Source of the DNA: Macrococcoides bohemicum | GTDB taxonomy: Bacteria > Bacillota > Bacilli > Staphylococcales > Staphylococcaceae | Reading direction: 5' to 3' (one strand) | DNA: 64,000 nucleotides | NCBI RefSeq assembly: GCF_042658685.1 | Contig: NZ_JBHSQY010000001.1 | Part shown: positions 8,407-18,363 of the stretch, piece after piece | How the letters are laid out: each line of letters opens with the position of its first letter | Numbering within the stretch: position 1 is the first letter of the stretch | Notes under the pieces: generated by a model | The model's input: the letters and a program-made list of their open reading frames with translations, nothing else | Database searches by the model: none | Told to the model about the DNA's origin: nothing | Translations under genes and position numbers: made by a program

Positions 8407-9400
8407 CTTCTGTAATTTCTTTTAACCATCTGAAACTTTGATATTGCTTATCAAGATCATATATATAACTTACGACAATGAATTCGTCAACGTTGAATTC
8501 ATCTTGAAAAGCTTGTAATTTTTGTTTTACAGTTTCTTTAGAACCTACAAAACCAGTTTGAGTACGAGATAATGCCATTTGTTTTTCTTGTGGACTCCAA
8601 ATTGCATCCATATCTTTTACTGGTGGCTGCAGCGGTTGTCTTGTATTTCGGATGATACTTAAGAAAAATTGATGCGTGGAAGTCGCCAGGTAATCAGCTT
8701 CTTCATCGGTTTCGCCGATAATCACATTCGTACCGACTATAACATAAGGTTTGTCCAGATATTCAGACTTCTGGAAAAGGTTGCGATAAATTGCGATTGC
8801 TTCTTTCATCTGTTCCGGTGCAAAGTGTCCGGCAAACGCATAAGGTAAACCGAGACGTGCAGCAAGGTGTGCTGAATCTGTTGAAGAACCAAGCACAAAT
8901 ATAGGTACATTTGTGTCAGCACCAGGATAAGCTTTTACAAATCCTTGTTTTTCTTCAGGTCCAAAATACTTTAACAATTCCTGAATTTCTTCAGGGAAAG
9001 TATATACACTATCGTGACGATCACGACGAAGAGCACTCGCAGTCATCATATCCGTACCTGGTGCACGACCTAACCCTAGATTTAAACGATCAGGATAAAT
9101 AGTAGCCATTGTACCAAACTGTTCAGCTACAACGAGTGGTGCATGGTTAGGTAACATGATACCACCTGAACCAACCTGTATTGATTTTGTATGTTGAAGC
9201 ACATGATTAATAAGCACTACTGTTGCTGAACTCACAAGACTCGGTGTATTATGGTGCTCAGCAATCCAGTATCGGTTATAACCTAGTTCTTCAGCCAGTT
9301 GAGCCAGTGATACCACCTGATCGATTGCATCCTTGTTTGTATCGCCTTTTCTTACTGGCGCTAAATTCAAGATAGAAATAGGAATATTGAGATTAGACAT
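8399..9400 (-). CDS. LLM-class flavin-dependent monooxygenase
   Basis: Luciferase-like monooxygenase of 333 residues. It has the TIM-barrel start ISILNLAPV, the WIAEHHN motif (45-51), the GSGGIMLPNHAPLVVAEQFGTM segment (about 78-99) and GLGRAPGTD. Such enzymes use FMN or F420-like reduced flavin; the substrate is unknown. Closest general type is the MsnO8/YhbW group. The gene lies opposite to its neighbours between cymR and yrvO, a position usually without such a gene in the Staphylococcus/Bacillus backbone, so it may be an insertion. The start ATG at 9400 has AAAGGAG upstream. Confidence 0.85.
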   Translation of the reverse strand: MSNLNIPISILNLAPVRKGDTNKDAIDQVVSLAQLAEELGYNRYWIAEHHNTPSLVSSATVVLINHVLQHTKSIQVGSGGIMLPNHAPLVVAEQFGTMATIYPDRLNLGLGRAPGTDMMTASALRRDRHDSVYTFPEEIQELLKYFGPEEKQGFVKAYPGADTNVPIFVLGSSTDSAHLAARLGLPYAFAGHFAPEQMKEAIAIYRNLFQKSEYLDKPYVIVGTNVIIGETDEEADYLATSTHQFFLSIIRNTRQPLQPPVKDMDAIWSPQEKQMALSRTQTGFVGSKETVKQKLQAFQDEFNVDEFIVVSYIYDLDKQYQSFRWLKEITEEK

Positions 9401-9731
9401 ATAATTAACTCCTTTTAATATAGTACCGATAGTTTATCACTTAGGTCGGGAATTATGATAATTATATGCTTGTTGATAGTGGATGAAATTTTAGCGGCAT
9501 CGTAGTAATAATAGTTCTGATAGCGCCATAGCTAAAAATTTTTGCGAAATTAATTTATATTTTTCTATTTTGTATAGAATAAACTATCTATTATATATAG
9601 TTGAAAATCGTTAAAGTATTTTTCAAAATGAGATTCTTTACAATTTTTACAATTAAGTTAATAAGATAGTTTTTTTTCATAAAGGGTGTTAAGATAAGTT
9701 ATTGAAAAAATTGAAAGGATGTTCATAAATC
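9401..9731. promoter_or_regulatory. divergent intergenic region with two palindromes
   Basis: 331 bp with no gene between the monooxygenase and yrvO. It contains a perfect palindrome AATTATGATAATT (9451-9463) close to the monooxygenase start, and a 21-bp near-perfect palindrome at 9582-9602 (arms AACTATCTAT and ATATATAGTT, 9 of 10 pairs). A possible yrvO promoter is TTTACA (9637-9642) with TAATAA (9659-9664). Both palindromes could be operators, but AT-rich DNA makes such matches common. No RNA gene or reading frame is evident. Confidence 0.4.
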
Positions 9732-10871
9732 ATGAAGGTATATGCAGACTATGCAGCAACTACTAATGTTGCGCCGGAAGTTGTATCTGAAATAACTGAA
9801 GTATTAAGTGATCACTTTGGTAATGCTTCGTCAATACATCATATCGGGCGTGATGGTCGTCGAATTTTAGATCTGGCACGTATGAAAATTGCAAAAATAA
9901 TGAACGCATCACCAAGAGAAATTATCTTTACTAGTGGCGCTACTGAATCGAATAATCTGGCGATTAAAGGTATTGCATACCAGAATCAGCATAAAGGTAA
10001 ACATTTGATTACCTCTTCTATTGAGCATCACTCTGTATTACACGTCTTTGAGCAACTTGAAAAAGAAGGGTATGAAGTCACATATTTGCCTGTGGATGCA
10101 CAAGGCTTTGTAACAGTTGATAAATTGAAAGATGCACTTCGTGAAGATACGATATTAGTTTCTATTATGTTTGGTAACAACGAAGTTGGTACTGTTCAAT
10201 CAGTTGACGAAATTGCTGAACTATTAAAAGAGCATCAGGCAATATTTCATACTGATGGCGTTCAGACGATTGGTCATATGCCGATCGATTTAAAGTCACT
10301 AAATGTAGATTTATTTACCCTCACGGCACATAAGTTCTATGGCCCAAAAGGTGTGGGTTTACTATATGTGAAAGATAAGACGCCATTACAATTTCAGCAG
10401 CTTGGAGGCGCACAAGAGACTAAACGTCGTGCGGGTACAGAAAATATCGCTTATATCAGCGGTATGGCAAAAGCATTAGAAATTGCTACAGATAATATTG
10501 AACAATCAAGTTTAAAATTGATACAATTGAAACAACATTTTATTAACGCGCTTCAGTCTTACGATATTCCATTTGAATTGAATGGCGATATAAATGCATC
10601 ATTACCTCACATCACTAATCTTTATTTTCCATTCAGCGATGTTGAGAAAATGCTTACAATCCTTGATATGAATGGTGTCTATGTATCAAGTGGTTCTGCA
10701 TGTACTGCTGGTAGTATAGAACCGAGTCATGTACTTACTGCAATGTTTGGTGAACATCCACGTACAAAACAGTCGATACGATTTAGTTTTTCACATCAAA
10801 TGACAGAAGAAGATATTGATTATATTGCATTACAAATTAAAAAAATTTATGAAATGAATAGAAATGAGTAG
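9732..10871 (+). CDS. yrvO: cysteine desulfurase (YrvO type)
   Basis: PLP-dependent class V aminotransferase-fold enzyme, 379 residues, that removes sulfur from cysteine as persulfide. The PLP lysine is K201 in TAHKFYGPKG. The catalytic cysteine C324 lies in SSGSACTAG. GATESNNLA and HTDGVQ are also present. Its stop is 6 bp from mnmA, as in Bacillus yrvO-trmU, so it most likely feeds sulfur to MnmA for tRNA 2-thiolation. Supply to Fe-S assembly cannot be excluded. The ATG at 9732 has GAAAGGATG upstream. Confidence 0.93.
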   Translation: MKVYADYAATTNVAPEVVSEITEVLSDHFGNASSIHHIGRDGRRILDLARMKIAKIMNASPREIIFTSGATESNNLAIKGIAYQNQHKGKHLITSSIEHHSVLHVFEQLEKEGYEVTYLPVDAQGFVTVDKLKDALREDTILVSIMFGNNEVGTVQSVDEIAELLKEHQAIFHTDGVQTIGHMPIDLKSLNVDLFTLTAHKFYGPKGVGLLYVKDKTPLQFQQLGGAQETKRRAGTENIAYISGMAKALEIATDNIEQSSLKLIQLKQHFINALQSYDIPFELNGDINASLPHITNLYFPFSDVEKMLTILDMNGVYVSSGSACTAGSIEPSHVLTAMFGEHPRTKQSIRFSFSHQMTEEDIDYIALQIKKIYEMNRNE

Positions 10872-10877
10872 ATAAGA

Positions 10878-11996
10878 ATGACGAATGAAAAAACTAAAGT
10901 AGTAGTTGGGATGAGTGGTGGCGTTGATAGCTCAGTAACTGCGTTATTACTAAAAGAACAAGGCTATGACGTTATCGGTATATTTATGAAAAATTGGGAT
11001 GATACTGATGAATTTGGTGTATGTACTGCCACCGAGGATTATGAAGATGTTATCCGTGTTTGTAATCAAATCGGCATCCCTTATTATGCAGTAAATTTCG
11101 AAAAAGAATATTGGGATAAAGTATTTACATATTTTCTCGATGAATATAAAAAAGGCAGAACACCAAATCCGGATGTAATGTGTAATAAAGAGATTAAGTT
11201 TAAGGCATTTCTGGATCATGCATTAGCATTAGGTGCTGATTATGTCGCTACAGGACATTATGCTCAAATACGTCGTAACGATGACGGTACCGTTGAAATG
11301 TTACGTGGAGTTGATAACAACAAGGATCAAACTTACTTCTTAAACCAGTTATCACAAGAACAATTACAACATGTAATGTTTCCTTTAGGGCATCTGCAAA
11401 AACCAGAAGTACGTGAAATCGCTATTAACAATAACTTAGCAACTGCTAAAAAGAAAGATTCTACAGGTATCTGTTTTATTGGAGAACGTAACTTCAAAAC
11501 GTTTTTAAGCGGTTATCTTCCTGCCCAAAACGGTAAAATGATGACTTTAGATGGCATTGAAATGGGAGAACACTCAGGATTAATGTACTATACCATTGGA
11601 CAACGTCATGGGCTAGGTATCGGTGGAGATGGAGATCCATGGTTTGTTGTCGGTAAAAATTTAAAAGAAAATGTATTGTATGTTGAACAAGGATTTGACC
11701 ACGATGCTTTGTATAGTGACTACTTGATTGCATCTGACGTCTCATTTATCAATGATATTGATTTGTCTAATGGATTTGAATGTACTGCTAAATTCAGATA
11801 TCGTCAAAAGGATACGAAGGTTACCGTTGAACGTATCGATGACAATACGATTAAAGTGATTTTTGCGGAACCTGTGAGAGCAATTACACCTGGTCAGGCA
11901 GTTGTATTCTATCAGGACGAGGTTTGTCTTGGTGGTGCAACGATTGATGAAGTATTTAAAAATTCTGGCCAATTAACATATGTGGTAACACAATAA
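10878..11996 (+). CDS. mnmA: tRNA-specific 2-thiouridylase
   Basis: ATP-dependent enzyme of 372 residues that makes s2U34 in tRNA-Lys, -Glu and -Gln. It shows PP-loop SGGVDS (13-18) and the two catalytic cysteines C102 (MCNKEIKF) and C199 (TGICFIGE). The C-terminal beta-barrel is complete. It lies immediately after yrvO, the likely sulfur donor. Length is typical for the family. Confidence 0.97.
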   Translation: MTNEKTKVVVGMSGGVDSSVTALLLKEQGYDVIGIFMKNWDDTDEFGVCTATEDYEDVIRVCNQIGIPYYAVNFEKEYWDKVFTYFLDEYKKGRTPNPDVMCNKEIKFKAFLDHALALGADYVATGHYAQIRRNDDGTVEMLRGVDNNKDQTYFLNQLSQEQLQHVMFPLGHLQKPEVREIAINNNLATAKKKDSTGICFIGERNFKTFLSGYLPAQNGKMMTLDGIEMGEHSGLMYYTIGQRHGLGIGGDGDPWFVVGKNLKENVLYVEQGFDHDALYSDYLIASDVSFINDIDLSNGFECTAKFRYRQKDTKVTVERIDDNTIKVIFAEPVRAITPGQAVVFYQDEVCLGGATIDEVFKNSGQLTYVVTQ

Positions 11997-12001
11997 ATTT
12001 C

Positions 12002-12030
12002 AAAGGAGACAGCAATGTCTTCTTTTTTAT
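12002..12030 (+). terminator. terminator after mnmA
   Basis: AAAGGAGAC (12002-12010) pairs with GTCTTCTTT (12017-12025), with one G-U pair, followed by a T-run. Confidence 0.75.
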
Positions 12031-12074
12031 TTTTTGATATAATAATACAATGAATATAATAGAGGAGAACGCTA

Positions 12075-12734
12075 ATGAATGACGAACGCTTAATGCAATT
12101 GATTGAAACAAAACAATATGAAGAGGCACTAAAAATACTAATAGAAGCAATTGATGAAGAACCTGAAGAAGTGACACATTATATTAATATGGGAACGATT
12201 CTTCTGGATTCAAATCAACCGATTGAAGCGGAACGTTTCTTTCAAAAAGCTATTACTGTAGACCCGACTCATGGTGGTGCATACTATGGTCTGGCTAATA
12301 TATATTACAATGCGGATCGATTTGAAGAAGCGATGAAATTGTATCATAAAGCCATTGAAAATGGACTGGAAGATGGTGATACATATTATATGCTAGGTAT
12401 GTCATTTGTTAATCAAAGTGATTTCACGTCAGCATTACCATTTTTAATGCGTTCACATGAACTCAAACCGGATGACACTGAGATAACATTCCAATATGGT
12501 CTTGTGATGTGTCAGATGAATATGTTTGAAGAAGCATCAAAGACTTTAGAGCGTGTATTAAGTGATAATCCAGATCATACAGACGCGATTTATAATAAGG
12601 CACTTGCAGATTATATGATAACAGAAAATATCGATGCAGCGATTGTTGAATTTGAGCGTGTTATTGACATTCAGCCTGATCATCTGCTAGCTGGCCATGC
12701 ATTGAAAACATTTAAAGCAATGAAGGAGGAATAA
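12075..12734 (+). CDS. tetratricopeptide repeat protein
   Basis: Soluble 219-residue protein made of about five or six TPR units, for example ALKILIEAIDEEPEEVTHYINMGTIL and AERFFQKAITVDPTHGGAYYGLANIY. TPRs mediate protein-protein contacts; the partner is unknown. It corresponds by position to Bacillus yrrB, between the mnmA and recD2 homologues. GAGGAG precedes the ATG at 12075. The recD2 start is 2 bp after its stop, so the pair is an operon. Confidence 0.85.
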   Translation: MNDERLMQLIETKQYEEALKILIEAIDEEPEEVTHYINMGTILLDSNQPIEAERFFQKAITVDPTHGGAYYGLANIYYNADRFEEAMKLYHKAIENGLEDGDTYYMLGMSFVNQSDFTSALPFLMRSHELKPDDTEITFQYGLVMCQMNMFEEASKTLERVLSDNPDHTDAIYNKALADYMITENIDAAIVEFERVIDIQPDHLLAGHALKTFKAMKEE

Positions 12735-12736
12735 AC

Positions 12737-15157
12737 TTGGAGAACGCCACTTTATTTGATCAATCTTATGTTAAAGGCACTATTATCCGTATACTTTTTC
12801 AGAATAACGATAACTTTTATACGGTATTAAAAGCCGAGGTAATCGATACAAATGAAGATTTTGATGATGAAGTGACGGTTACAGGTTTCCTGCCTCAAAT
12901 TGCAGAGGGTGACACTTATACATTTACCGGAAAGATTATGTTACACGCTAAGTACGGGAAACAATTACAGGCAGAGAAATTTGAGAAGGATTTACCACAG
13001 TCAAAAGACGGCATCATTCATTATCTTTCCAGCGACCTATTTAAAGGTGTCGGCAAAAAAACAGCACGTACAATTGTTGAAATACTTGGCGAAGATGCAC
13101 TGAATATTATTTTAGATGATAAAAGCAGTCTGGACCAGATTCCGAAATTATCACAAGATAAAAAAGATTTAATTTACAATACAATCAATGAAAATCAAGC
13201 GATTGAGAAAGTAATGATTCAATTAAATGATTGGGGCTTTGGCCCTCAGCTTGCAATGAAAATCTATCAGTTTTACAAAGATGATACGATAAGAGTGATA
13301 AATGAATCACCTTATCAATTAGTGATGGATATCGAAGGTATAGGTTTTAACAAAGCTGATGAATTAGCCCGTCATATCGGTATAGATAATAATCATCCTG
13401 AACGATTAAAAGCAGCATTAGTTTATGGTATGGAGCAGGCGTCATTACAGAATGGTCATACTTACATTCCGGATCAGATTTTACTCGAGACAAGCTTCAA
13501 TCTATTAACTAAGAATGGTTCTGAAGTTAACCCTGATGCATTAGTAGATGCATTGACTGAACTTTGCGAAGAGAAGAAATTACTTGTCGAACATGAAAAA
13601 AATATTTATATACCTAGTTTATTTTATTCTGAAACAAAGACCGTTCAAATATTACACCGATTAATGAATCATCAAGATCAACTTAAGCAGTTTGAGCAAT
13701 CTGAAATAATGCTTGCTATTGGAGAGATTGAACAGTTATTTGAAGTGTCATATGCAGAAAAACAGAAGGATGCTCTAATGCAGGCGATGCATAGTAAACT
13801 GATGATTTTATCTGGTGGTCCTGGTACTGGGAAAACAACGGTTGTTAGAGGTATTGTGACACTTTATGCAGAGCTGCATGGATTAAGTCTTGACTATAAT
13901 GATTATGATGGGCAGGACTTTCCGGTAGTTGTTGCAGCACCAACAGGTCGTGCATCGAAACGACTCTATGAATCCACTGGATTGGAAGCAACTACGATTC
14001 ATAGACTTATCGGTTGGACCCGAGATAATAAGCCTGATGATATTCTGGAAAATGAAATTACTGCAAAGCTTATCATTATTGATGAGATGTCTATGGTAGA
14101 CACGTGGTTAATGTTTCAATTGATGAAAGCAGTACCAAATGACGCTCAGATCATTTTTGTAGGTGATCAGGATCAGTTGCCATCCGTAGGTCCAGGACAA
14201 GTCTTTAAAGATTTAATAGAGTCTCAAATTATTCCTCAGATTGAACTGAATGAAGTTTATCGTCAGCAGGAAGGATCTTCTATCGTTGAACTGGCACATC
14301 AGATAAAGCGAAATGAACCATTCGATATCACAAAACGATACAGTGATAGAAGTTTTATTCCATGTCAAACGGATCAAATTCCAGAAGTTATCGAGAAAAT
14401 CGTTACATCAGCTGTTAATAAAGGTTACGATATGCGGGATATTCAGGTGCTCGCGCCAATTTATCGAGGTAATGCAGGGATTCGTGCATTAAATAAAGTT
14501 TTACAGAAAATATTAAATCCACCAGAAGATAAAAAGCGAGAAATGGAATTTGGTGATGTTGTCTTTAGAAATCACGATAAAGTTTTACAGCTTGTTAACC
14601 GACCTGAAGATGGTGTTTTTAACGGAGACATCGGAGAAATCGTAGGTATCTTTAAAGCGGCAGAAAATGCACTGAATAAGGATGTCGTCATTGTAGATTA
14701 TGATGGGAATGAAGTAACGTATACAAAAGCTGATTTAATTGAAATTACCCATGCATATTGTTGTTCGATTCATAAAGCGCAAGGGTCAGAATTTCCGATT
14801 GTCATTATGCCTGTTGTCAATCAGTACTATAGAATGCTGCAGAAAAATATATTATATACAGGACTAACACGTGCGAAACAGTCACTTATCTTTTGCGGTG
14901 ATGTTAATGCCTTTAATGATGGTATAAAAAGATTAGGAAATGCCAGATTCACTTCTTTTTATCAATTTTTAATGGATTATTTTAGCACAGATGATCAGAA
15001 AGACATTGTAAAACGGGATGCAAATGCCCATGAAATTATACATGATGAAGGATTAAATAGCTTGCCAATTCAAGTTGGTGAAATGACCGAAGAGAATATG
15101 TATCTCATTTCACCGATGATTAATATGGGAGACATATCTCCCTATGATTATGTTTAA
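12737..15157 (+). CDS. recD2: ATP-dependent DNA helicase RecD2
   Basis: SF1B 5'-3' helicase of 806 residues, the RecBC-independent RecD2 type. It has the long N-terminal extension with OB-like and helix-hairpin-helix segments (around GIGFNKADELA). Walker A GGPGTGKTT is at 360-368, followed by motif Ia APTGRASKRL, Walker B IIDEMSMVDT, GDQDQLPSVGPG, and motif VI YTGLTRAK near the end. Role: DNA repair and fork maintenance. Translation starts at TTG 12737 behind AAGGAGG in the TPR gene tail; I see no better ATG. Confidence 0.95.
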   Translation: MENATLFDQSYVKGTIIRILFQNNDNFYTVLKAEVIDTNEDFDDEVTVTGFLPQIAEGDTYTFTGKIMLHAKYGKQLQAEKFEKDLPQSKDGIIHYLSSDLFKGVGKKTARTIVEILGEDALNIILDDKSSLDQIPKLSQDKKDLIYNTINENQAIEKVMIQLNDWGFGPQLAMKIYQFYKDDTIRVINESPYQLVMDIEGIGFNKADELARHIGIDNNHPERLKAALVYGMEQASLQNGHTYIPDQILLETSFNLLTKNGSEVNPDALVDALTELCEEKKLLVEHEKNIYIPSLFYSETKTVQILHRLMNHQDQLKQFEQSEIMLAIGEIEQLFEVSYAEKQKDALMQAMHSKLMILSGGPGTGKTTVVRGIVTLYAELHGLSLDYNDYDGQDFPVVVAAPTGRASKRLYESTGLEATTIHRLIGWTRDNKPDDILENEITAKLIIIDEMSMVDTWLMFQLMKAVPNDAQIIFVGDQDQLPSVGPGQVFKDLIESQIIPQIELNEVYRQQEGSSIVELAHQIKRNEPFDITKRYSDRSFIPCQTDQIPEVIEKIVTSAVNKGYDMRDIQVLAPIYRGNAGIRALNKVLQKILNPPEDKKREMEFGDVVFRNHDKVLQLVNRPEDGVFNGDIGEIVGIFKAAENALNKDVVIVDYDGNEVTYTKADLIEITHAYCCSIHKAQGSEFPIVIMPVVNQYYRMLQKNILYTGLTRAKQSLIFCGDVNAFNDGIKRLGNARFTSFYQFLMDYFSTDDQKDIVKRDANAHEIIHDEGLNSLPIQVGEMTEENMYLISPMINMGDISPYDYV

Positions 15158-15158
15158 G

Positions 15159-15188
15159 TTGACGGTAAGCATGTGATTCAATTATAAT
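15159..15188 (+). promoter_or_regulatory. sigma-A promoter of the alaS leader
   Basis: TTGACG (15159-15164) and TATAAT (15183-15188) are separated by 18 bp and start right at the recD2 stop codon. Confidence 0.75.
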
Positions 15189-15194
15189 TTAACT

Positions 15195-15386
15195 AATTCA
15201 AATTTAAAGCTGAGTAGGTAATCCCTCAAGACCTAGAGACATATCGGTTGGTGAAAGATATGCTTGATATTACTGAAGCTACTTTATCTTATGATTACGA
15301 ATATTAATCGAGTGATGACTTTGTCATAACTAGGGTGGTACCGCGAACACGTTCGTCCCTTTTTTAGGGATAACGTGTATTTTTTT
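15195..15386 (+). promoter_or_regulatory. T-box riboswitch leader of alaS
   Basis: The T-box sequence AGGGTGGTACCGCG starts at 15332. The stem I distal loop has the typical GGTTGGTGAAAG (from 15246). A specifier-loop-like CTGAAGCTAC carries the alanine codon GCT at 15278-15280. The terminator is ACACGTT (15347-15353) pairing with AACGTGT (15372-15378), extended by CCCT/AGGG, then a T-run. Uncharged tRNA-Ala should favour read-through into alaS. Confidence 0.9.
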
Positions 15387-15407
15387 ATTTTAAGGGAGAA
15401 GATAATA

Positions 15408-18032
15408 ATGAAACGATTAACTGCAGCAGAAATTAGACAAATGTATTTAGACTTTTTCGTAGAGAAAGGACATATGATTGAGCCTTCAGCACCATTAGTA
15501 CCGATAGATGACGACACACTTCTATGGATTAACTCAGGTGTAGCAACGCTTAAGAAATACTTCGATGGGCGTGTTATTCCAAAAAATCCACGTATCACAA
15601 ATGCACAAAAATCAATCCGTACAAATGATATTGAAAATGTAGGATTTACGGCACGTCATCATACATTCTTTGAAATGTTAGGAAATTTCTCTATTGGTGA
15701 TTACTTTAAGAAAGAAGCAATTGAATTTGCATGGGAATTTTTAACGAGTGAGCGCTGGATGGCGATTGAACCAGAAAAATTATACGTTACAATTCATCCG
15801 GAAGATACTGAAGCGTATGATTTCTGGGTTAATGATATCGGTTTAACTGATGACCGTATTACGCGTATTGAAGGAAACTTCTGGGATATCGGAGAAGGTC
15901 CGAGTGGTCCGAATACTGAAATTTTCTATGATCGTGGAGAGAGCTATGGCCAAGATGATCCTGCAGAAGAAATGTATCCAGGTGGAGAGAACGAGCGTTA
16001 TTTAGAAGTATGGAACTTAGTATTCTCTGAGTTCAACCATAACCCTGATCACACATATTCACCTCTTCCAAAGCAAAACATAGATACAGGGATGGGTTTA
16101 GAGCGTATGGCTTCTATTTCTCAAGATGTTCCGACAAACTATGATACAGATTTATTTATGCCGATTATAGAAACAACAGAACAAATTTCAGGAAAAAAAT
16201 ATCGTACTAATAAAGAAGATGATATTGCTTTCAAAGTGATTGCAGACCATATCCGTACAGTAAGCTTTGCAATTGGTGATGGTGCACTACCATCAAATGA
16301 AGGGCGTGGATATGTATTGCGTCGTTTACTACGCCGTGCAGTTCGGTTCGCTCAGAAATTAAATATTAATAAACCTTTCATGTATGAGCTTGTTGATATC
16401 GTAGCAAGCATTATGAAACCATATTATCCAGATGTAGATAAAAATAAAGATTTCATTAAAAAAGTAATTAAATCTGAAGAAGATAGATTCCATGAAACAC
16501 TTGAAGAAGGTTTAGTACATTTCAAGGCATTAAAAGAAGCTGCACAAAATTCAGATAAACGATTAAAAGGCGAAGATGTATTCAAATTGTATGATACATT
16601 CGGTTTCCCTATTGAATTAACTGAAGAATTAGCTGAAGAAGCAGGTATTGCAGTTGATCATGAAGGATTCGAAATGGCTATGGAAGCACAGCGTACACGT
16701 GCGCGTAAATCAAGACAAAAGACGCAAAGTATGCAGGTTCAAAATGAAATGTTATCGAATATTAAAGTTGAAAGTAAATTCGTTGGTTATGATACTTTAA
16801 CAAATGAAACAGAAGTAGTAGCGATTGTTGAAAACGGTGAAAGTGTAGATGCTTCAAAAGAAGATACAATACAGTTTATCCTTTCTGAGACACCATTTTA
16901 TGCTGTAAGTGGTGGACAAATTGCTGATACAGGTATTGTTTCAAATGAAGATTTTGAGATAGAGGTTACTGAGGTTACAAAGGCCCCAAATGGTCAGAAT
17001 CTGCACACAGGAACAGTTCGTTTCGGTAAAGTAACTGTTGGTACTAAAGTGAAGACGCAAGTAGATCCAAACTTCAGAACATTTGTAATTAAAAACCATA
17101 GTGCGACACATTTAATGCATCAGGCATTGAAAGATGTTTTAGGCACACATGTTAATCAGGCTGGTTCATTAGTAACACCAGAACGACTTCGCTTTGACTT
17201 TTCTCATTTCGGTCCAGTTACACATGAAGAAATAGAAAAAATAGAACGTATCGTAAATGAAAAAATATGGGCAAATCTACCGGTTGAAATTAATGAAATG
17301 CCGATAAAAGAAGCAAAAGAAAAAGGTGCAATGGCTTTATTCGGTGAAAAATATGGTGATATCGTTCGTGTTGTTGAAATGAGTGATTACTCGATTGAAT
17401 TATGTGGTGGCGTGCATGTACGCAACACAGGAGAAATAGGATTATTCAAGATTGTTTCTGAATCTGGTATAGGTGCTGGCGTACGTCGAATTGAAGCAGT
17501 AACAAGCAAAGCAGCATTTGAATATTTATCAACGTATCAAGATACAGTGAATGATATTTTACCAAAAGTGAAAGTAAAACAGAAAGAACAATTAACTGGA
17601 AAGATTGATGAATTAACTGCTACAATCCGTAGTCAGGAAAAAACAATCAGTGAATTGAATAAAACAGTAGCATCTCTTAAGATGGGTGACATTACAGAAC
17701 AAGTTAAAGAAATTAACGGACTTAAGTTATTAGCAGTGGAAGTTGATGCAGAAGATAATAAAATGCTGCGTGAACTTATGGATGACTATAAATCAAAATT
17801 ACAGGATGCAGTTATCTTTATTGCTGCAGCAAATGACAAGTTAAATTATATGGCGAGTGTACCAAAAGACAAAACTTCACAAGTGAAAGCTGGAGACATT
17901 ATAAAAGGTGTTGCAAATGCAACTGGCGGTAAAGGTGGCGGCCGTCCTGATTCTGCGCAAGGTGCAGCAAATGATCCAGCTGGTATTACAACAGCATTAC
18001 AATTTGTGAAGGATTATATTAATACATTGTAA
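15408..18032 (+). CDS. alaS: alanyl-tRNA synthetase
   Basis: Class II synthetase, 874 residues. The N-terminal catalytic core is RLTAAEIRQMYLDFFVEKGH onward. The editing domain has zinc motif HSATH (563-567) and CGGVH (666-670). A coiled linker and C-Ala domain follow, ending with the glycine-rich GGKGGGRPDSAQGA segment. I start at ATG 15408 behind AAGGGAGAAG; a longer in-frame start at 15375 falls inside the leader terminator. Regulated by the alanine T-box upstream. Confidence 0.98.
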   Translation: MKRLTAAEIRQMYLDFFVEKGHMIEPSAPLVPIDDDTLLWINSGVATLKKYFDGRVIPKNPRITNAQKSIRTNDIENVGFTARHHTFFEMLGNFSIGDYFKKEAIEFAWEFLTSERWMAIEPEKLYVTIHPEDTEAYDFWVNDIGLTDDRITRIEGNFWDIGEGPSGPNTEIFYDRGESYGQDDPAEEMYPGGENERYLEVWNLVFSEFNHNPDHTYSPLPKQNIDTGMGLERMASISQDVPTNYDTDLFMPIIETTEQISGKKYRTNKEDDIAFKVIADHIRTVSFAIGDGALPSNEGRGYVLRRLLRRAVRFAQKLNINKPFMYELVDIVASIMKPYYPDVDKNKDFIKKVIKSEEDRFHETLEEGLVHFKALKEAAQNSDKRLKGEDVFKLYDTFGFPIELTEELAEEAGIAVDHEGFEMAMEAQRTRARKSRQKTQSMQVQNEMLSNIKVESKFVGYDTLTNETEVVAIVENGESVDASKEDTIQFILSETPFYAVSGGQIADTGIVSNEDFEIEVTEVTKAPNGQNLHTGTVRFGKVTVGTKVKTQVDPNFRTFVIKNHSATHLMHQALKDVLGTHVNQAGSLVTPERLRFDFSHFGPVTHEEIEKIERIVNEKIWANLPVEINEMPIKEAKEKGAMALFGEKYGDIVRVVEMSDYSIELCGGVHVRNTGEIGLFKIVSESGIGAGVRRIEAVTSKAAFEYLSTYQDTVNDILPKVKVKQKEQLTGKIDELTATIRSQEKTISELNKTVASLKMGDITEQVKEINGLKLLAVEVDAEDNKMLRELMDDYKSKLQDAVIFIAAANDKLNYMASVPKDKTSQVKAGDIIKGVANATGGKGGGRPDSAQGAANDPAGITTALQFVKDYINTL

Positions 18033-18056
18033 TTAAAAATTGTTTTATAGTATGAT
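18027..18056 (+). promoter_or_regulatory. promoter of the ireB-ruvX-yrzB-mltG operon
   Basis: TTGTAA (18027-18032, overlapping the alaS stop) and TATGAT (18051-18056) are 18 bp apart, about 40 bp before the ireB start. Confidence 0.6.
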
Positions 18057-18093
18057 ATTATTGTATAAATGTCATACAAAGGAGTGTATTGCA

Positions 18094-18363
18094 GTGGAAA
18101 ATTTCGATAAAACAATGAAGTTCAACATTGATGAACTGCCGAAAGAAGAAGTAAGAACTGTATTATTGAATGTTTATAATACTTTAGAAGAAAGAGGATA
18201 TAGCCCGATCAATCAAATTGTTGGTTATCTATTATCTGGAGATCCAGCTTATATTCCAAGACATAATGACGCCAGAAATCAAATCCGACGTTTAGATCGT
18301 GATGATATTATGGAACAACTTGTATCAAACTATATTCAAACTGAGAAAAAAGGTAATGAATAA
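18094..18363 (+). CDS. ireB: IreB family regulatory phosphoprotein (UPF0297)
   Basis: Small soluble protein of 89 residues, beginning ENFDKTMKFNIDELPKEE and containing the family core NQIVGYLLSGDPAYIPRHNDARNQIRR. In Enterococcus the orthologue IreB is a substrate of the Ser/Thr kinase IreK and affects cephalosporin tolerance; a similar role here is inferred. I choose GTG 18094, 8 bp after AAAGGAGTG, because it matches the conserved N-terminus. The longer frame from 18040 starts inside the promoter. Its stop overlaps the ruvX start. Confidence 0.92.
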   Translation: MENFDKTMKFNIDELPKEEVRTVLLNVYNTLEERGYSPINQIVGYLLSGDPAYIPRHNDARNQIRRLDRDDIMEQLVSNYIQTEKKGNE

